The translations under genes were made by a program, and so were the position numbers. The notes beneath the pieces are model-generated. The model saw only the letters and a program-made list of their open reading frames with translations, had not been told where the DNA came from and ran no database searches. From Halobaculum roseum (GTDB lineage: Archaea > Halobacteriota > Halobacteria > Halobacteriales > Haloferacaceae): 64,000 bases of DNA. Position 1 is the first letter of the stretch. Every line of letters starts with the position of its first letter. The stretch lies in the NCBI RefSeq assembly GCF_019880245.1, contig NZ_CP082286.1, positions 886,521 through 950,520 on the forward strand, read 5' to 3'. Positions 1-12,436 of this stretch are shown here, one piece after another.

Positions 1-566
1 GTGTCGGGGTTGTTGGGGATCTGGTAGCCGCCCTCCCCGACGTCCTCCTGGCAGTGGATGTCGCGCTCGCCGCGGCGGGTCTGCTCGCGGAGCTCCAGCG
101 GACCCATCAGCGTCGCCCCGGACTCCTCCGGGCGCATGTGGAAGTCCTCGCGGGTGACGCCCGAGACGATCTCGAGGTCCTCGACCAGTTGGTTCGACTC
201 GTCCTGGTCGTTGAACCCCGCGTCCTCGGAGTCCCACGACTCCGAGAGGTAGTACAGCTCACGCAGGGTGGACGAGCGGTCCTCGTCGAGCTGCTGGGCG
301 AGGAACTCGACGGTGTAGGCCGCCTTCAGGAGCTTTCGCGCGCCGCGCACGGAGTTGGCCGAGCGGGTGGACGTACGGTCGCCGTACACCCACACGCCGG
401 ATTCGTCGTCGAAGACGATGTTGCTCTTCGTCCGCGTCGGCAGGCTCATCTGCGGGATGTCGCCGCGCTCGAACTGATCGTAGATGTCGGCCGCCAGGTC
501 GATCAGCTGCTCGCGGGCCTCGGCCTCGTTCAGCTTGGTGTCGGATTCTGGTGTGTCTGCGCTCAT
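1..566 (-). CDS. top6A: DNA topoisomerase VI subunit A, N-terminal part (cut by window edge)
   Basis: This is the catalytic subunit of the type IIB topoisomerase (Spo11-like), which with Top6B makes and reseals double-strand breaks to relax and decatenate DNA. The first 188 codons are present; the C-terminal Toprim part lies beyond base 1. The reading frame begins at an ATG one base after the top6B stop (read on the minus strand), so the genes are almost certainly co-transcribed and translationally coupled. The segment [10 protein letters not shown] carries the tyrosine pair that holds the DNA-cleaving Tyr in this family, inside the winged-helix 5Y-CAP domain, and it is followed by the conserved [13 protein letters not shown]-type stretch. 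Identification is confident from these motifs plus the top6B neighbour. The length and Toprim residues cannot be judged here. Confidence 0.96.
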   Translation of the reverse strand, partial: MSADTPESDTKLNEAEAREQLIDLAADIYDQFERGDIPQMSLPTRTKSNIVFDDESGVWVYGDRTSTRSANSVRGARKLLKAAYTVEFLAQQLDEDRSSTLRELYYLSESWDSEDAGFNDQDESNQLVEDLEIVSGVTREDFHMRPEESGATLMGPLELREQTRRGERDIHCQEDVGEGGYQIPNNPD

Positions 567-567
567 A

Positions 568-2973
568 TCAGGCGTTGACGGTCAGCTTCTCGCTCTCGAT
601 GCCGTCGACGTTCACGTCGAACTCGGCGTCGCCGGCGACGGTGTACTCCAGGGTCGCCTCCTCGCCGCCGGGGACGCTCGGGTTCCACTTCACGAACCAC
701 TCGCCGTCGAGGTCGACCACGGTGGCCTCATCCGGCACGTCCGTCGGCTCCGCGGAGACGATGTCGGTCACGTCGGGCTCCTCGGTCCGGTCGGAGTGGT
801 TCTCGACGATCAGGCGCACGGTGTCGCCGTCGCGCTCGCGCTCGACGCCGACATTGTTCATGATGCGCGCCATCGCGCCCTCGATGTTCGGGTGATCGCG
901 CCCGGTCACCTCCGCGACCTTCTCGGCCATCTCCGGGAGGATCCGGCCGAGGACGTCCTGCTTCTCGCGGCGCTTCTGCATCGAGCGGCGCTTGTTCAGG
1001 TAGCTCTTCAGCTCGCGGGCGGCCTCCCGGACCGCGAGCTCGATCTCGTCCTCGATGGCGGGGATGTTCGCGAGCGCGTCCTTCGACTCGCTCGTGAACG
1101 GCACGTTCGTCGAGGCGACGTGGATCATGATCACCGCGGGGCCGTTGGGCATTCCGGAGCCGCCGGGCTGGTCCAGCCCGTAGTTGCGCCAGCCGATCCC
1201 CTTCACCACGTCGGTCGTCGCACAGGCGCCCCGCTGGTAGACGAGCGGGACTCGGTTGGCGAACCGGAGCAGGTCGACCTGTCCGCCCTCCTCCAGCTCG
1301 CCGCCGTAGGCGATGCCGGCCTCGACGATGAACGGGTCGCCGCCGTGGACCTCGGCGTCGCGCGTCGCGGCGGCGTAGAAGTCCGCGTCGAACTCCTTGC
1401 GCAGGCCGGCCTCGACGAGTTCCGAGGTGATGGGCGCGAGACAGTCCGTCGGCGGCGCGAGGATGTCCGTCTCGCGCATCGCCTCCAGCAGCTCGCTGGC
1501 GGTGTCGCGGTCGGCGGCCGCCTCGCGCACCTTCGGCGCGTCGTCGGGCACGGTGACCATCCGCGACCACAGCGCCTCGACGACGTTCTCGCGGGCGGTG
1601 TCGCCGAACGTCGCGTCGTCGAACTCCTCGGTGTCGTCGGCCGCCTCGTCGACGAGCGCGCGCAGCTGCGCGTGGGTCGTGCGCGTCCGTTCGTCGCCGG
1701 CGGCGAACCGTCGGGCGAGCCGCTCGGCCATCCCGGCGACGACCGCGTCGTCCTTCCGGGTCGAGGTGGCGTCGTCGACGAGCCCGTACAGGTCGCCGGT
1801 GAGCTCGTCCTCGTCGGTCTCCTCGTCGTAGGCGGTCATCGTCGCCCACGCGGCCTCGACGGCGTTGTCGCGGACGGTCCCGCCGAAGCGCGTACCGTAC
1901 TCGTCCTCGGCGGCGTCGGCGACGTTGTCGACGATCCCGACGAGCTCGTGATGGCTCGTGCGCTCGCGCTCGGCGAGCGTGCTCGCGACCTCGCCCGCGA
2001 AGAAGTCGGTCGCGTCGGCGCCCTTGTTCGACACCGCGTCGGCGATGGCGTCGGCGACGGCGGCCTCGTCGGCGCTCCAGCCGAGTTCCCGGCCGAAGTG
2101 ACGGTCGCGGAAGTTGTCGATCACCTTGTCGGCGGTCTTCTTGCCGACGCGGGTGAACTCCTCCTGGAGGAACCCCGACGCGGAGTAGCTCTCGGTCGCC
2201 TCCAGCATCTTGATCAGCGTTCCGAGTTCGACCCCGTGCGGGTGCGGACGGATCTCCTCGGTCTCGTCGGGAAGCTGGTCGGTGCCGCGCTCGGACTTCA
2301 TCGGCCCGTCGAGCCCGGGTTCGCGCAGTTCGAGGCGCGCGTGGGGGTTGACGACGGCGGTGTGTTTGATGTAGTCGTGGAGCTGCTGGCGCGCGCGCAT
2401 GTTCGCCTCCATCTCTATCTCGATGCGCGTGCCGTGCGAGCGGTCCCAGGAGGTGGTGCGCTCGGCTTTGATCTCCGGCTCGTTCGTGTCCGTGTCGATG
2501 ATCAGCTCGAAGTACTGCGCGTCGGCCTGTCCCTTCGGCCGGGAAGTGATCTTGGCGGGTTTGCCGGAGGTGAGCTGGGAGTAGAGGACGGCCGCGGAGA
2601 TGCCGATCCCCTGCTGGCCGCGCGACTGCTCGCGGGCGTGAAAGCGGCTGCCGTACAGGAGCTTCCCGAACACCTTCGGGAGCTGTGCCTTGGTGATCCC
2701 GGGGCCGTTGTCCTCGACGATCAGCCGGTAGTAGTCTCCTACTTCCCTGATCTCGACGTAGATGTCGGGGCGGATCCCCGCCTCCTCGCAGGCGTCGAGC
2801 GCGTTGTCGACGGCCTCCTTGACGGCGGTGACCAGCCCGCGGGCGCCCGAGTCGAACCCGAGCATGTGCTTGTTCTTCTCGAAGAACTCGGCGATGGAGA
2901 TCTCCCGCTGGCCCTCGGCCAGCTCGTCGGCGATCCCCTGGTCCTCGCCGAGTTGCGACTGGAACGACGTCAT
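568..2973 (-). CDS. top6B: DNA topoisomerase VI subunit B (ATPase subunit)
   Basis: ATP-dependent gate subunit of topoisomerase VI, partner of Top6A encoded immediately downstream. The 801-residue protein opens with a GHKL ATPase fold: the N box VDNALDA (residues 55-61), DNGPG (88-92) and GQQGIG (119-124). An H2TH segment follows (about 250-300), and the transducer domain begins near residue 495 ([14 protein letters not shown]). The protein is much longer than the roughly 530 residues of Sulfolobus Top6B. Most of the excess is an acidic helical insertion at about 305-490 that contains two copies of a roughly 75-residue unit (see findings), plus a C-terminal extension. The start ATG is supported by a TATA-like TTATAACC about 28-36 bases upstream, which would give a leaderless mRNA. 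Confidence 0.97.
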   Translation of the reverse strand: MTSFQSQLGEDQGIADELAEGQREISIAEFFEKNKHMLGFDSGARGLVTAVKEAVDNALDACEEAGIRPDIYVEIREVGDYYRLIVEDNGPGITKAQLPKVFGKLLYGSRFHAREQSRGQQGIGISAAVLYSQLTSGKPAKITSRPKGQADAQYFELIIDTDTNEPEIKAERTTSWDRSHGTRIEIEMEANMRARQQLHDYIKHTAVVNPHARLELREPGLDGPMKSERGTDQLPDETEEIRPHPHGVELGTLIKMLEATESYSASGFLQEEFTRVGKKTADKVIDNFRDRHFGRELGWSADEAAVADAIADAVSNKGADATDFFAGEVASTLAERERTSHHELVGIVDNVADAAEDEYGTRFGGTVRDNAVEAAWATMTAYDEETDEDELTGDLYGLVDDATSTRKDDAVVAGMAERLARRFAAGDERTRTTHAQLRALVDEAADDTEEFDDATFGDTARENVVEALWSRMVTVPDDAPKVREAAADRDTASELLEAMRETDILAPPTDCLAPITSELVEAGLRKEFDADFYAAATRDAEVHGGDPFIVEAGIAYGGELEEGGQVDLLRFANRVPLVYQRGACATTDVVKGIGWRNYGLDQPGGSGMPNGPAVIMIHVASTNVPFTSESKDALANIPAIEDEIELAVREAARELKSYLNKRRSMQKRREKQDVLGRILPEMAEKVAEVTGRDHPNIEGAMARIMNNVGVERERDGDTVRLIVENHSDRTEEPDVTDIVSAEPTDVPDEATVVDLDGEWFVKWNPSVPGGEEATLEYTVAGDAEFDVNVDGIESEKLTVNA

Positions 2974-5258
<2,285 letters not shown>

Positions 5259-5259
<1 letters not shown>

Positions 5260-5360
5260 TGCAGGTGACGGAAATGACGCGACACGAGCACACGACGACG
5301 CGAGCGACGGGAGCGACGCGATCCGACCACACGAACACGACGACGGAGGAGTGTCGATGA
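5259..5360 (+). CDS. Possible 33-codon coupling ORF between gyrB and gyrA
   Basis: A short open frame exactly fills the gyrB-gyrA spacer. Its ATG shares a base with the gyrB stop (TGATG at 5257-5261), and its stop overlaps the gyrA ATG (ATGA at 5357-5360). The predicted 33 residues are Thr-, His- and Arg-rich (it starts [11 protein letters not shown]) and resemble no family I recognise; the composition is not typically halophilic. The most economical reading is that translation here carries ribosomes from gyrB to gyrA rather than making a functional peptide. It may equally be chance in a spacer built of ACGACG-like repeats. Confidence 0.3.
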
Positions 5361-7873
5361 GTTCCGAGCCGCCAGTCGACCCCGAGGACGTCCGCGCGGC
5401 GCAGATCGACCGCGTCCGCATCGAAGAGGAGATGGAGCAGTCGTACATCGACTACGCGATGTCGGTCATCGCGGGTCGCGCGCTGCCCGACGTGCGGGAC
5501 GGCCTCAAGCCGGTCCACAGGCGCATCCTCTATGCGATGCACGAGATGGGCGTCACCTCCAACACCAGCCACCGGAAGTCCTCGTCCGTGGTCGGCGAGA
5601 CGATGGGTGATTACCACCCCCACGGCGACCAGGCCATCTACGACACGCTCGTCAACATGGCCCAGGAGTTCTCGATGCGCTACCCGCTGGTCGACGGCCA
5701 GGGGAACTTCGGGTCGATGGACGGCGACCCCGCCGCGGCGCCGCGGTACACGGAGGCCCGCATGGCCGACATCGCCGAGGAGCTGCTCGCGGACATCGAG
5801 AAGGACACCGTCGACTTCTCCGCGAACTACGACGACCGCCTGACCGAGCCGGACGTGCTCCCGGCGGCGTACCCGAACCTGCTGGTCAACGGCTCGACCG
5901 GCATCGCGGTCGGGATGTCGACGAAGGTGCCGCCGCACAACCTCGGGGAGGTGATCGACGCGACGATCGAGCTGATCGACGACCCCGACGCGACGGTCGC
6001 GGACCTGATGGAGCACGTGAAGGGGCCGGACTTCCCGACGGGCGCGAACATCGTCGGCCGCAACTCCGTGCGCGAGGCGTACACCACGGGCCGCGGCCGC
6101 GTTCGCGTCCGTGCGGAGATGGAAGTCGAGGAGTACGACAACGACCGCGAGCGCATCGTCGTCACCGAGTTGCCCTACCAGGAGAACAAGGCGCGCATCG
6201 TCGAGCGCATCGCCGAGGACGTGAACGAGGGGATCATCGAGGGCATCGCCGACCTGCGCGACGAGTCCGACCGCGAGGGCGTACGCGTCGTCATCGAGCT
6301 CAAGCGCGGCGCGAACGTCGAGGTGGTGAAAAACCAGCTGCTGGAGCACCACCTGGAGTCCACCTTCGGCGTGATCAACCTCGCGCTGGTCGACGGCCAG
6401 CCGAAGGTGCTCACCCTGAAGGAGACGCTGGAGCACTACATCGACCACCGCAAGGAGGTCGTCACCCGGCGCTCGCAGTTCGACCTCGACGAGGCGGAGG
6501 ACCGCGCACACATCCTCGAAGGACGGCTGAAGGCGCTGGAGAACGTCGAGGACGTGGTCGAGACGATCCGCGAGAGCGAGGACCGCGACGCCGCGAGGAC
6601 CGCGCTGCGGAACACCTTCGAGTTCAGCGAGGAGCAGGCCGAACACATCGTCCGGATGCAGCTCGGCTCGCTGACCTCGATGGAGGCCGCCGAGATCGAG
6701 GAGGAGTACGAGGACGTGCAGGCGCGCATCGAGCGCCTGAACGAGATCCTCGACTCCGAGCAGGAGCTGCTCGACGTGATCAAGACGGAGCTTCGCGAGA
6801 TCAAGGACAAGTACGACGACGACCGCCGGACCGGGTTCGTCCAGGACACCGGCACCGTCACCCACGAGGACCTCATCCCGGAGGAGGAGTCTGTGGTCGT
6901 GCTCTCGGAGGACGACTACATCAAGCGGATGCCCGCGGCCGACTTCCGCGCGCAAAATCGCGGCGGCAAGGGGATCATCGGCGCCGACCTGAAGGAGGGC
7001 GACCGGGTCTCCTCGGTGTTCCTCGCGTCGACGCACGACTACCTGCTGTGTTTCACCGACAAGGGCCGCGTCTACCAGCTGAAGACGTACCAGGTGCCCG
7101 AGATGGGCCGCACCGCCCGCGGGAAGTCGGCGGTGAACGTGCTCGACCTGGACGGCGACGAGGAGTTGACGGCCGTCGTCAACTGCGCCGACCTCACGGG
7201 CGAGGAGTACCTCACGATGGTCACCGAGGGCGGCTACGTGAAGCGGACCGCCGGCGACGAGTTCGACAACATCTTCTCGACGGGCATCCGCGCGATCACG
7301 CTGGAGGACGGCGACGCGCTCGTCGACGTGGAGGTGACCGACGGGGGGCGGAACCTCGTGATCGGCACCCGTGACGGGATGGCCATCCGATTCGACGAGA
7401 GCGAGGTGCGCGCGATGGGTCGCACCGCCCGCGGCGTCCGCGGGATCAAGCTCACCGGCGACGACCGCGTCGCCGGCGTCGCGGCCATCGACGAGGACGA
7501 ACACAACTGGGTGCTCACCGTGACCGAGAACGGCTACGGCAAGCGCACCGACCTCGACGAGTACCGAACCCAGAGCCGCAACGGGAAGGGGCTCATCGAC
7601 ATCAAGACGAACGAGCGCAACGGTCCGGTCTGTGCCGTCGAGGCGGTCACCTTCGGCGACCACCTGTTCGCGATGAGCGCCGGCGGACAGATCATGCGCA
7701 CCCGCGTCGAGGACATCTCGACCATCGGCCGCAACACGATGGGCGTCACCGTGATGCACCTGGACGAGGGCGACGCGGTCGCCGCCATCGACGTGCTTCC
7801 GGCCGAGCGGGTCTCGGCCGAGCGAAGCGCGGAGGAGTCTGCGGCCGAGGGCTCGGTCGACGGCGCCGAGTAG
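5357..7873 (+). CDS. gyrA: DNA gyrase subunit A
   Basis: DNA-cleaving and wrapping subunit of gyrase, A2B2 partner of GyrB. I place the start at the ATG at 5357 (838 residues), because GGAGG at 5345-5349 is 7 bases upstream; a GTG at 5351 would be only one base from it. The catalytic tyrosine is Tyr131 in APRYTEARM. The quinolone-pocket segment reads [14 protein letters not shown], with Gln92 at the place of E. coli Ser83. After a long coiled coil (about 430-500), the C-terminal beta-pinwheel starts near residue 500 and contains QNRGGKG near 531, a close match to the GyrA box needed for DNA wrapping. Several further RGxKG-like blade repeats follow. The tail is Glu/Ala-rich. Confidence 0.98.
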   Translation: MSSEPPVDPEDVRAAQIDRVRIEEEMEQSYIDYAMSVIAGRALPDVRDGLKPVHRRILYAMHEMGVTSNTSHRKSSSVVGETMGDYHPHGDQAIYDTLVNMAQEFSMRYPLVDGQGNFGSMDGDPAAAPRYTEARMADIAEELLADIEKDTVDFSANYDDRLTEPDVLPAAYPNLLVNGSTGIAVGMSTKVPPHNLGEVIDATIELIDDPDATVADLMEHVKGPDFPTGANIVGRNSVREAYTTGRGRVRVRAEMEVEEYDNDRERIVVTELPYQENKARIVERIAEDVNEGIIEGIADLRDESDREGVRVVIELKRGANVEVVKNQLLEHHLESTFGVINLALVDGQPKVLTLKETLEHYIDHRKEVVTRRSQFDLDEAEDRAHILEGRLKALENVEDVVETIRESEDRDAARTALRNTFEFSEEQAEHIVRMQLGSLTSMEAAEIEEEYEDVQARIERLNEILDSEQELLDVIKTELREIKDKYDDDRRTGFVQDTGTVTHEDLIPEEESVVVLSEDDYIKRMPAADFRAQNRGGKGIIGADLKEGDRVSSVFLASTHDYLLCFTDKGRVYQLKTYQVPEMGRTARGKSAVNVLDLDGDEELTAVVNCADLTGEEYLTMVTEGGYVKRTAGDEFDNIFSTGIRAITLEDGDALVDVEVTDGGRNLVIGTRDGMAIRFDESEVRAMGRTARGVRGIKLTGDDRVAGVAAIDEDEHNWVLTVTENGYGKRTDLDEYRTQSRNGKGLIDIKTNERNGPVCAVEAVTFGDHLFAMSAGGQIMRTRVEDISTIGRNTMGVTVMHLDEGDAVAAIDVLPAERVSAERSAEESAAEGSVDGAE

Positions 7874-8030
7874 CCGGCGCGGTCGCGGTTCGAGCCCGAG
7901 CCGAGGATCCGAACGGCGAATCCGAACGAACCGGTCCCCGTCGGTCGGTGAGGAGGTGTTCGGTGTGCGTTCGAGAACCGGTGTTCGATACCGGCGGCAC
8001 ACGCGTCTCCGGTATATTTGTCAGGGTGAA

Positions 8031-8039
8031 TCTATTTTT
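8031..8039 (+). promoter_or_regulatory. TATA-like promoter of the PAS histidine kinase gene
   Basis: TCTATTTTT lies 24-32 bases before the ATG at 8063, in an otherwise GC-rich spacer. That is the position expected for the TATA box of a leaderless haloarchaeal transcript. Placement is by spacing and base composition only. Confidence 0.5.
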
Positions 8040-8062
8040 GGCTCGGTTCACAAAACGTTCCA

Positions 8063-9058
8063 ATGGCCGACTATCGGGAGCTTTTCGAAAAGATCCCCGA
8101 CGGGATTACGCTTCACGACGCCGAGGACGGCTCGCTCGTGGACGCCAACGAGCAGTTCTCCGAGATGCTCGGCTACAGCCGGGAGGAACTCTCCGAGTTG
8201 AACTTCGACGACCTGATCCTCGACGAGGACCCCTACACCAGCGAACGTGCCGAGGAGTACATTCGGAAGGCGGCCACCGACGGACCCCAGACCTTCGAGT
8301 GGCGCGATGAAACGAAAGCCGGCGAGCCCCTCCCGGTGGAAGTTCACCTCAGGCAGACGACGATCGACGGGGACCTGCGCATTCTCGCGGTGGTGCGCGA
8401 TATCACCGACCGCAAGGAACGCGAGCGCGAACTCGAGCGGAAGAACGAACGCCTCGAGGAGTTCGCCAGCGTCGTCAGTCACGACCTCCGGAACCCGCTG
8501 AACGTCGCGCAGGGTCGGCTCGGATTGGTACGCGAGGAGTGTGACAGCGAACACCTCGGCGCCGTCGAGCGGGCTCACGAACGGATGGAGACGCTGATCG
8601 AGGACCTGCTGGCGCTCGCGCGCGAGGGAGACGCCACGATGGATCCCAAGGACGTCGCGCTCGCGGAGATCACCGCCCGCTGCTGGCAGAACGTCGAGAC
8701 CCCAGCGGCGACGCTACAGATCGACGCGTCACGGACGATCCGGGCCGACCGCGCTCGCCTCCAGCAGTTGCTCGAAAACCTCATCCGGAACGCGGTCGAA
8801 CACGGAGACGGCGACGTGACCGTCCGGGTCGGCGAACTCGCCGACGGGTTCTTCATCGAGGACGACGGCCCGGGCATCCCCGAGGAGACACGGACGCGGA
8901 TATTCGAGGCCGGGTACACGACGGGCCACGAGGGCGCGGGGTACGGGCTCCAGATCGTCAACGAGATCGCTGTCGCCCACGGGTGGGAGATCGACGTAAC
9001 GGAATCCGAGGACGGGGGCGCACGCTTCGAGATCACCGGGGCCACGGTGCCAAAGTGA
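8063..9058 (+). CDS. PAS domain sensor histidine kinase
   Basis: Cytoplasmic two-component sensor of 331 residues without membrane segments. Residues 1-120 form a PAS domain (starts MADYRELFEKIPDGI, ends RDITDRKERE), followed by a short coiled coil. The phospho-acceptor region is VVSHDLRNPLNVAQGR, with the H-box histidine near residue 140. The HATPase domain has the N box NLIRNAVEHGDGDVTV, the G1 box DDGPGIP and the G2 region GAGYGLQIV. No response-regulator gene is adjacent, which is common for haloarchaeal kinases, so the output is unknown. The signal is presumably intracellular (redox, light or a ligand in PAS) because no transmembrane helix is present. Confidence 0.9.
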   Translation: MADYRELFEKIPDGITLHDAEDGSLVDANEQFSEMLGYSREELSELNFDDLILDEDPYTSERAEEYIRKAATDGPQTFEWRDETKAGEPLPVEVHLRQTTIDGDLRILAVVRDITDRKERERELERKNERLEEFASVVSHDLRNPLNVAQGRLGLVREECDSEHLGAVERAHERMETLIEDLLALAREGDATMDPKDVALAEITARCWQNVETPAATLQIDASRTIRADRARLQQLLENLIRNAVEHGDGDVTVRVGELADGFFIEDDGPGIPEETRTRIFEAGYTTGHEGAGYGLQIVNEIAVAHGWEIDVTESEDGGARFEITGATVPK

Positions 9059-9360
9059 GAGATACAGACGACCCTCTTTTCGCCTCGGGGTTCCTCGGCC
9101 GCCTCCGGCGGCCTGCGGGAACCGCTCGGCGAAATCCCGTTCATGTCGTCGGGTTCCCCCGGAGTCCGACTGCTGACGGGAGATCGAAGATTTCCCGTAA
9201 TGCCAAAAGCCGACGGCTCGTCCTCCGGACTCGCCGTCGGTGAATCGGGCTCACTACCGGGCTCTGACGAACCGCTCGTTCGCGCGAATGCTCGTATTCA
9301 CTTCGCAGTTTGTAGTTAATGCTCGTCCCGGATATCCGGCCGGATCTATCGACTACTCGG
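9059..9360. other. Gene-free spacer with two hairpins
   Basis: About 300 bases between the kinase gene and the arginase gene, both of which end here (convergent). No supported gene is seen. GGCCGCCTCCGGCGGCC (about 9097-9113) is a 7-bp stem with a 3-base loop. At 9210-9240, CCGACGGC pairs with GCCGTCGG and an inner GTCC pairs with GGAC around a 3-base loop. These could act as bidirectional termination signals or be copies of a dispersed intergenic element. Confidence 0.45.
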
Positions 9361-10263
9361 TCAGAGGATCCGCTTGCCGAACGCGCTGGCGACGAGTTCG
9401 GTCGCGAGTTCGGCCGTCTCGTTCGACTCGTCGAGGACGGGGTTCACCTCCACGACCTCCATCGAGCGGACGCCGTCGGTCTCGGCCACGAGCTCCATCG
9501 CGTGGTGGGCCTCGCGGTAGGTGACGCCGCCGCGGACGGGGGTGCCCACGCCGGGGGCGATGGTCGGGTCGAGCCAGTCCATGTCGAGGCTGACGTGGAC
9601 GCCGTCGACGCCGTCGGCGGCGACCGTGAGGGCGGCCCCGACCACGTCGGTGATCCCCCGCTCGTCGATGTCCGACATCGTGTAGGCGGTCATCTCCGAG
9701 CCGCGGATCGCCTCGCGCTCGCTGTCGTCGAGCGCGCGCAGTCCGACGTACGCGACGTTCTCCTCGCGCAGGCCGGGGGCGTTCGCCCACTCGACGCCCT
9801 CCCAGTCTCCGTGGCCCAGTACCGCCGCAAGCGGCATTCCGTGGACGTTGCCGGAGGGGGAGGTCGACGGCGTGTTGTAGTCGCCGTGGGCGTCGAACCA
9901 GACGGCGCCGACCTCGGCGTCGCGGGCGCTGCCCGACAGGGAGCCGATCGCGACCGAGTGGTCGCCGCCGAGCACGAGCGGCGTCTCGCCGGCGGCGACG
10001 CTGTCGGCGACGCGGTCGGCGAGCGCGGTCGTGACCTCCTCGATCTCCTGGAGGAACTTCGCGGTGCCCGTGCTCGGCGTCCGGGCGTCGGGATCGCGCT
10101 CCTCCGCGCGGGGAACCGCGAGGTCGCCGGCGTCCGCGGCGTCGACGCCGGCTGACGACAGGGCGTCCGAGAGGCCGGCGTAGCGGATGGCTGACGGACC
10201 CATGTCGACGCCCCGGCGATCCTGGCCGTAGTCGGTCGGCGCGCCGATGATGCGAACGGTCAT
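9361..10263 (-). CDS. rocF: Arginase
   Basis: Ureohydrolase that cleaves arginine to ornithine and urea, using a binuclear Mn(II) centre. The 300-residue protein has the four family motifs: GGDHS (His102), DAHGDYN (Asp124, His126, Asp128) and SLDMDWLDP (Asp227, Asp229), which supply all six metal ligands. The loop [12 protein letters not shown] is typical of true arginases rather than agmatinases. The start [13 protein letters not shown] is the usual N-terminus; an upstream in-frame ATG would only add a non-conserved basic tail. It stands alone, with a hypothetical gene upstream on the same strand. Arginase versus formimidoylglutamase cannot be fully separated by eye, hence the reduced confidence in substrate. 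Confidence 0.88.
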   Translation of the reverse strand: MTVRIIGAPTDYGQDRRGVDMGPSAIRYAGLSDALSSAGVDAADAGDLAVPRAEERDPDARTPSTGTAKFLQEIEEVTTALADRVADSVAAGETPLVLGGDHSVAIGSLSGSARDAEVGAVWFDAHGDYNTPSTSPSGNVHGMPLAAVLGHGDWEGVEWANAPGLREENVAYVGLRALDDSEREAIRGSEMTAYTMSDIDERGITDVVGAALTVAADGVDGVHVSLDMDWLDPTIAPGVGTPVRGGVTYREAHHAMELVAETDGVRSMEVVEVNPVLDESNETAELATELVASAFGKRIL

Positions 10264-10344
10264 GCTAGCACGGGCGCCCGCGGGGGGCTTCAAACGGCTG
10301 GTTCCCCTCGGGCGGACCGAACCGCCGGGGCCGTTCCCGGGCGG

Positions 10345-10842
10345 TCACTCCCCGTCGGCATCCGCATCCGACCCGTCCCCGTCGTCGTTGCCGTCGGCAT
10401 CGGTATCGTCTGAATCGTCGGCGTCGTTTCCATCGCCGTCGTCGTCGGCGGCGGAGCCGTACGTGCCGGACGGCGAGTCGAGCGGGAGGACGATCAGCGA
10501 CTGCTCGTCGTCGTCCGCCCACGACGGGTCGAACTGCGTCGTCACCTCTGGAACCAGGTCGTAGCGTTCGAGGAACGCCTTCGGCGCGATCGTACCCCCG
10601 GAGTCGGTGACCGAGACGGTGTATGCGGCCTCGTCGGCGTCCTTGTCCGCGACGGGCTCGATCCCCACGCGGTTCTCGTCCTCGTCGTAGTACATCACCG
10701 CCCCCTCGCTGTCGCCGAAGTACTCCTCGAGGGCCGGCCGGTTCACGCCGATGCTCGCAGACTTCCGCAGCGAGATCATCGGCTCCGTCCCCGCCGGTCG
10801 CCCTCGTCCCGCGCCCGATTCGTCGAATTTCTCGAATCCCAT
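10345..10842 (-). CDS. Acidic hypothetical protein with Asp-rich tail
   Basis: A 165-residue soluble protein not assigned to a named family. Residues 1-120 look folded: MGFEKFDESGAGRGRPAG, then a stretch ISLRKSASIGVN and strands such as VMYYDEDENRVGIEP and AYTVSVTDSG. That pattern resembles a beta-strand-rich swapped-hairpin (AbrB-like) or small DNA-binding fold described in many haloarchaeal orphans, but the resemblance is weak. Residues about 130-165 are low-complexity Asp/Gly/Asn (repeated GDGNDADD-like units), a typical halophilic acidic tail. The first ATG in a good context was chosen as start; the upstream in-frame sequence is Arg-rich and unlike a halophilic protein. Function unknown. 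Confidence 0.75.
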   Translation of the reverse strand: MGFEKFDESGAGRGRPAGTEPMISLRKSASIGVNRPALEEYFGDSEGAVMYYDEDENRVGIEPVADKDADEAAYTVSVTDSGGTIAPKAFLERYDLVPEVTTQFDPSWADDDEQSLIVLPLDSPSGTYGSAADDDGDGNDADDSDDTDADGNDDGDGSDADADGE

Positions 10843-10969
10843 AGCCACTTCTTCACAGCTTACTCTGTTAGCTTTTGTTGTTACAATTGTGTGCGGCGCT
10901 CCGGCGATGCCGCGGCGACGCCGGGGGGTCGAATACGGGTCGGTGGCGGATCGAACGCGACGCCGGCAG

Positions 10970-11089
10970 TCAACTCGCCCGCCGAACCGACTCGCCGCAG
11001 GTCCTGCAGAAGTCCTCCTGCCACGGGACCGTCCGAACGACGGACTGGTGACCGCAGGACGGACACTCTCGGAGGGCCAACTCCGGCAT
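10970..11089 (-). CDS. 39-residue zinc-finger microprotein (CPSCG / CRTCG)
   Basis: A very short gene encoding 39 residues, beginning MPELALRECPSCG and ending GESVRRAS. Two knuckles, CPSCG (residues 9-13) and CRTCG (28-32), are separated by 14 residues containing a Trp, an arrangement that would bind one zinc as a zinc ribbon. Small CPxCG-type zinc-finger proteins under 70 residues are a known haloarchaeal speciality, some linked to adaptation phenotypes, but this member has no known role. It sits between two minus-strand genes with its own spacers. Support is the intact frame and the paired Cys motifs; expression is unproven. Confidence 0.7.
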   Translation of the reverse strand: MPELALRECPSCGHQSVVRTVPWQEDFCRTCGESVRRAS

Positions 11090-11172
11090 ACGACGGGGTC
11101 CACGCCCTCGATACTTGGTTAGTTGGAGGATAGTTCGCGGGGGCCGACGTGGGTGAGCCGTCGGCGGAGGGA

Positions 11173-12417
11173 TCAGGCGTTCTGGATGATGCCGATGAAG
11201 AAGCTCCCGAACACCGCTTGAACCCCCACGACGATCGCGGTGAACGCCAACAGGCTGGCGCCGACGGACGGGATCGCCTCATACCCGGTGGCGATCCACT
11301 GTAACACCATACCGCCGGCGAGTCCGGCGCCGACGGTGAACACGACTAACCCGGCGAACACGCCGGTCTCCAGCGTGAACCGCCCGGTCACGAACTCGGT
11401 GATCGCGTCCTTCGGGCGGCGGATCGGATCGCTCGCGAGCGTCGCGTAGATCCCGAAGCTCGCGACCTGGACGCCGGTGATCACGAACAGGCTCCCCGCC
11501 ATGAGGGTCCGGACCCCGAACGAGCCGCCGCCGAGTTCCAGCCCGGAGACTGCCAGCGCCATCAGCGCCGCGCCCGCGACGGCCAACAACAGTCCCGGCG
11601 CGGAGAACAGGTAGCCGGGCGCGTTCTCGAGCATGAATCGGACGTGTCGCCACCCGTCGCGGAAGCTCTCGAGGGTCGCCTCGCCCTCGCGCTCGTGGTA
11701 GGTGATGGGCTCCTCCGCGATCTCGAGATCGCGGGCGCCCGCCTCCATGATCATCTCGCTCGCGAACTCCATCCCGTCGGTCTCGCAGTCCATCCGGTCC
11801 CACGCCTCCCGGGAGAACACGCGCATTCCCGAGTGGGCGTCCGAGACGCCGGCCTTGTAGAACGCGTTCAGGAACCGCGTCAGCAACGGGTTCCCGACGT
11901 ACTGGTGGAGCGACGGCATGGCACCGGGCTTGATCTCACCGTCGAGACGCGAGCCCATCGCCATGTCGGCCTCGCCGGACTCGACGAGGTCGTACAGCTT
12001 CGGAAGCTCCTCGAAGTCGTACGTCGTGTCCGCGTCGCCGATGGCGATGTAGTCGCCGCGACAGCGGGCGAACGCGTACTGGTAGGCGTAGCCGTAACCG
12101 GCCTCGTCCGGGACGACCACGATCGCGCCCATCTCCGCCGCGATCTCCGGCGTTCGGTCGGTCGAGCTGTCGGAGATCAGGATCTCGGTCGGCTCCTGCA
12201 GCTCCTCGACCGCGGTTCGGATCCGCTCGATACACTCGCCGATCCCGTCCTCCTCGTTCAGCGTCGGCATGACCACGCTGAGCGTCGGCCGGACCTCGCT
12301 GTCCTCGCCGACGATCAGCTCCTCGGCAGTTCGTTCGTCCGATCTGTCCGGTTCGGCGACCGCGTCCGTCGCGGCGCCGTCGACTCCCCCCCGTTGTTCG
12401 AGTGATTGTTCAGACAT
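11173..12417 (-). CDS. Family 2 glycosyltransferase with C-terminal membrane helices
   Basis: Membrane-anchored GT-A glycosyltransferase of 414 residues, likely a dolichol-phosphate sugar synthase or another transferase working at the cytoplasmic face in glycan assembly. An acidic leader of about 45 residues precedes the catalytic domain, which starts LSVVMPTLNEEDGIGECIERI. It then shows ISDSSTDRTPEIA and the metal-binding region IAIGDADTTYDFEELP (DxD-like DAD). The acceptor region includes DAHSGMRVFSREAWDRM. After residue 275, four hydrophobic segments are visible (PGLLLAVAGAALMALAV, LMAGSLFVITGVQVASF, VFAGLVVFTVGAGLAGG, SLLAFTAIVVGVQAVFG). The nearby DUF1616 gene on the same strand fits a cell-surface glycosylation setting, but the donor and acceptor are unknown. 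Confidence 0.9.
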   Translation of the reverse strand: MSEQSLEQRGGVDGAATDAVAEPDRSDERTAEELIVGEDSEVRPTLSVVMPTLNEEDGIGECIERIRTAVEELQEPTEILISDSSTDRTPEIAAEMGAIVVVPDEAGYGYAYQYAFARCRGDYIAIGDADTTYDFEELPKLYDLVESGEADMAMGSRLDGEIKPGAMPSLHQYVGNPLLTRFLNAFYKAGVSDAHSGMRVFSREAWDRMDCETDGMEFASEMIMEAGARDLEIAEEPITYHEREGEATLESFRDGWRHVRFMLENAPGYLFSAPGLLLAVAGAALMALAVSGLELGGGSFGVRTLMAGSLFVITGVQVASFGIYATLASDPIRRPKDAITEFVTGRFTLETGVFAGLVVFTVGAGLAGGMVLQWIATGYEAIPSVGASLLAFTAIVVGVQAVFGSFFIGIIQNA

Positions 12418-12436
12418 CCTGCGATGGTCTCGACGA

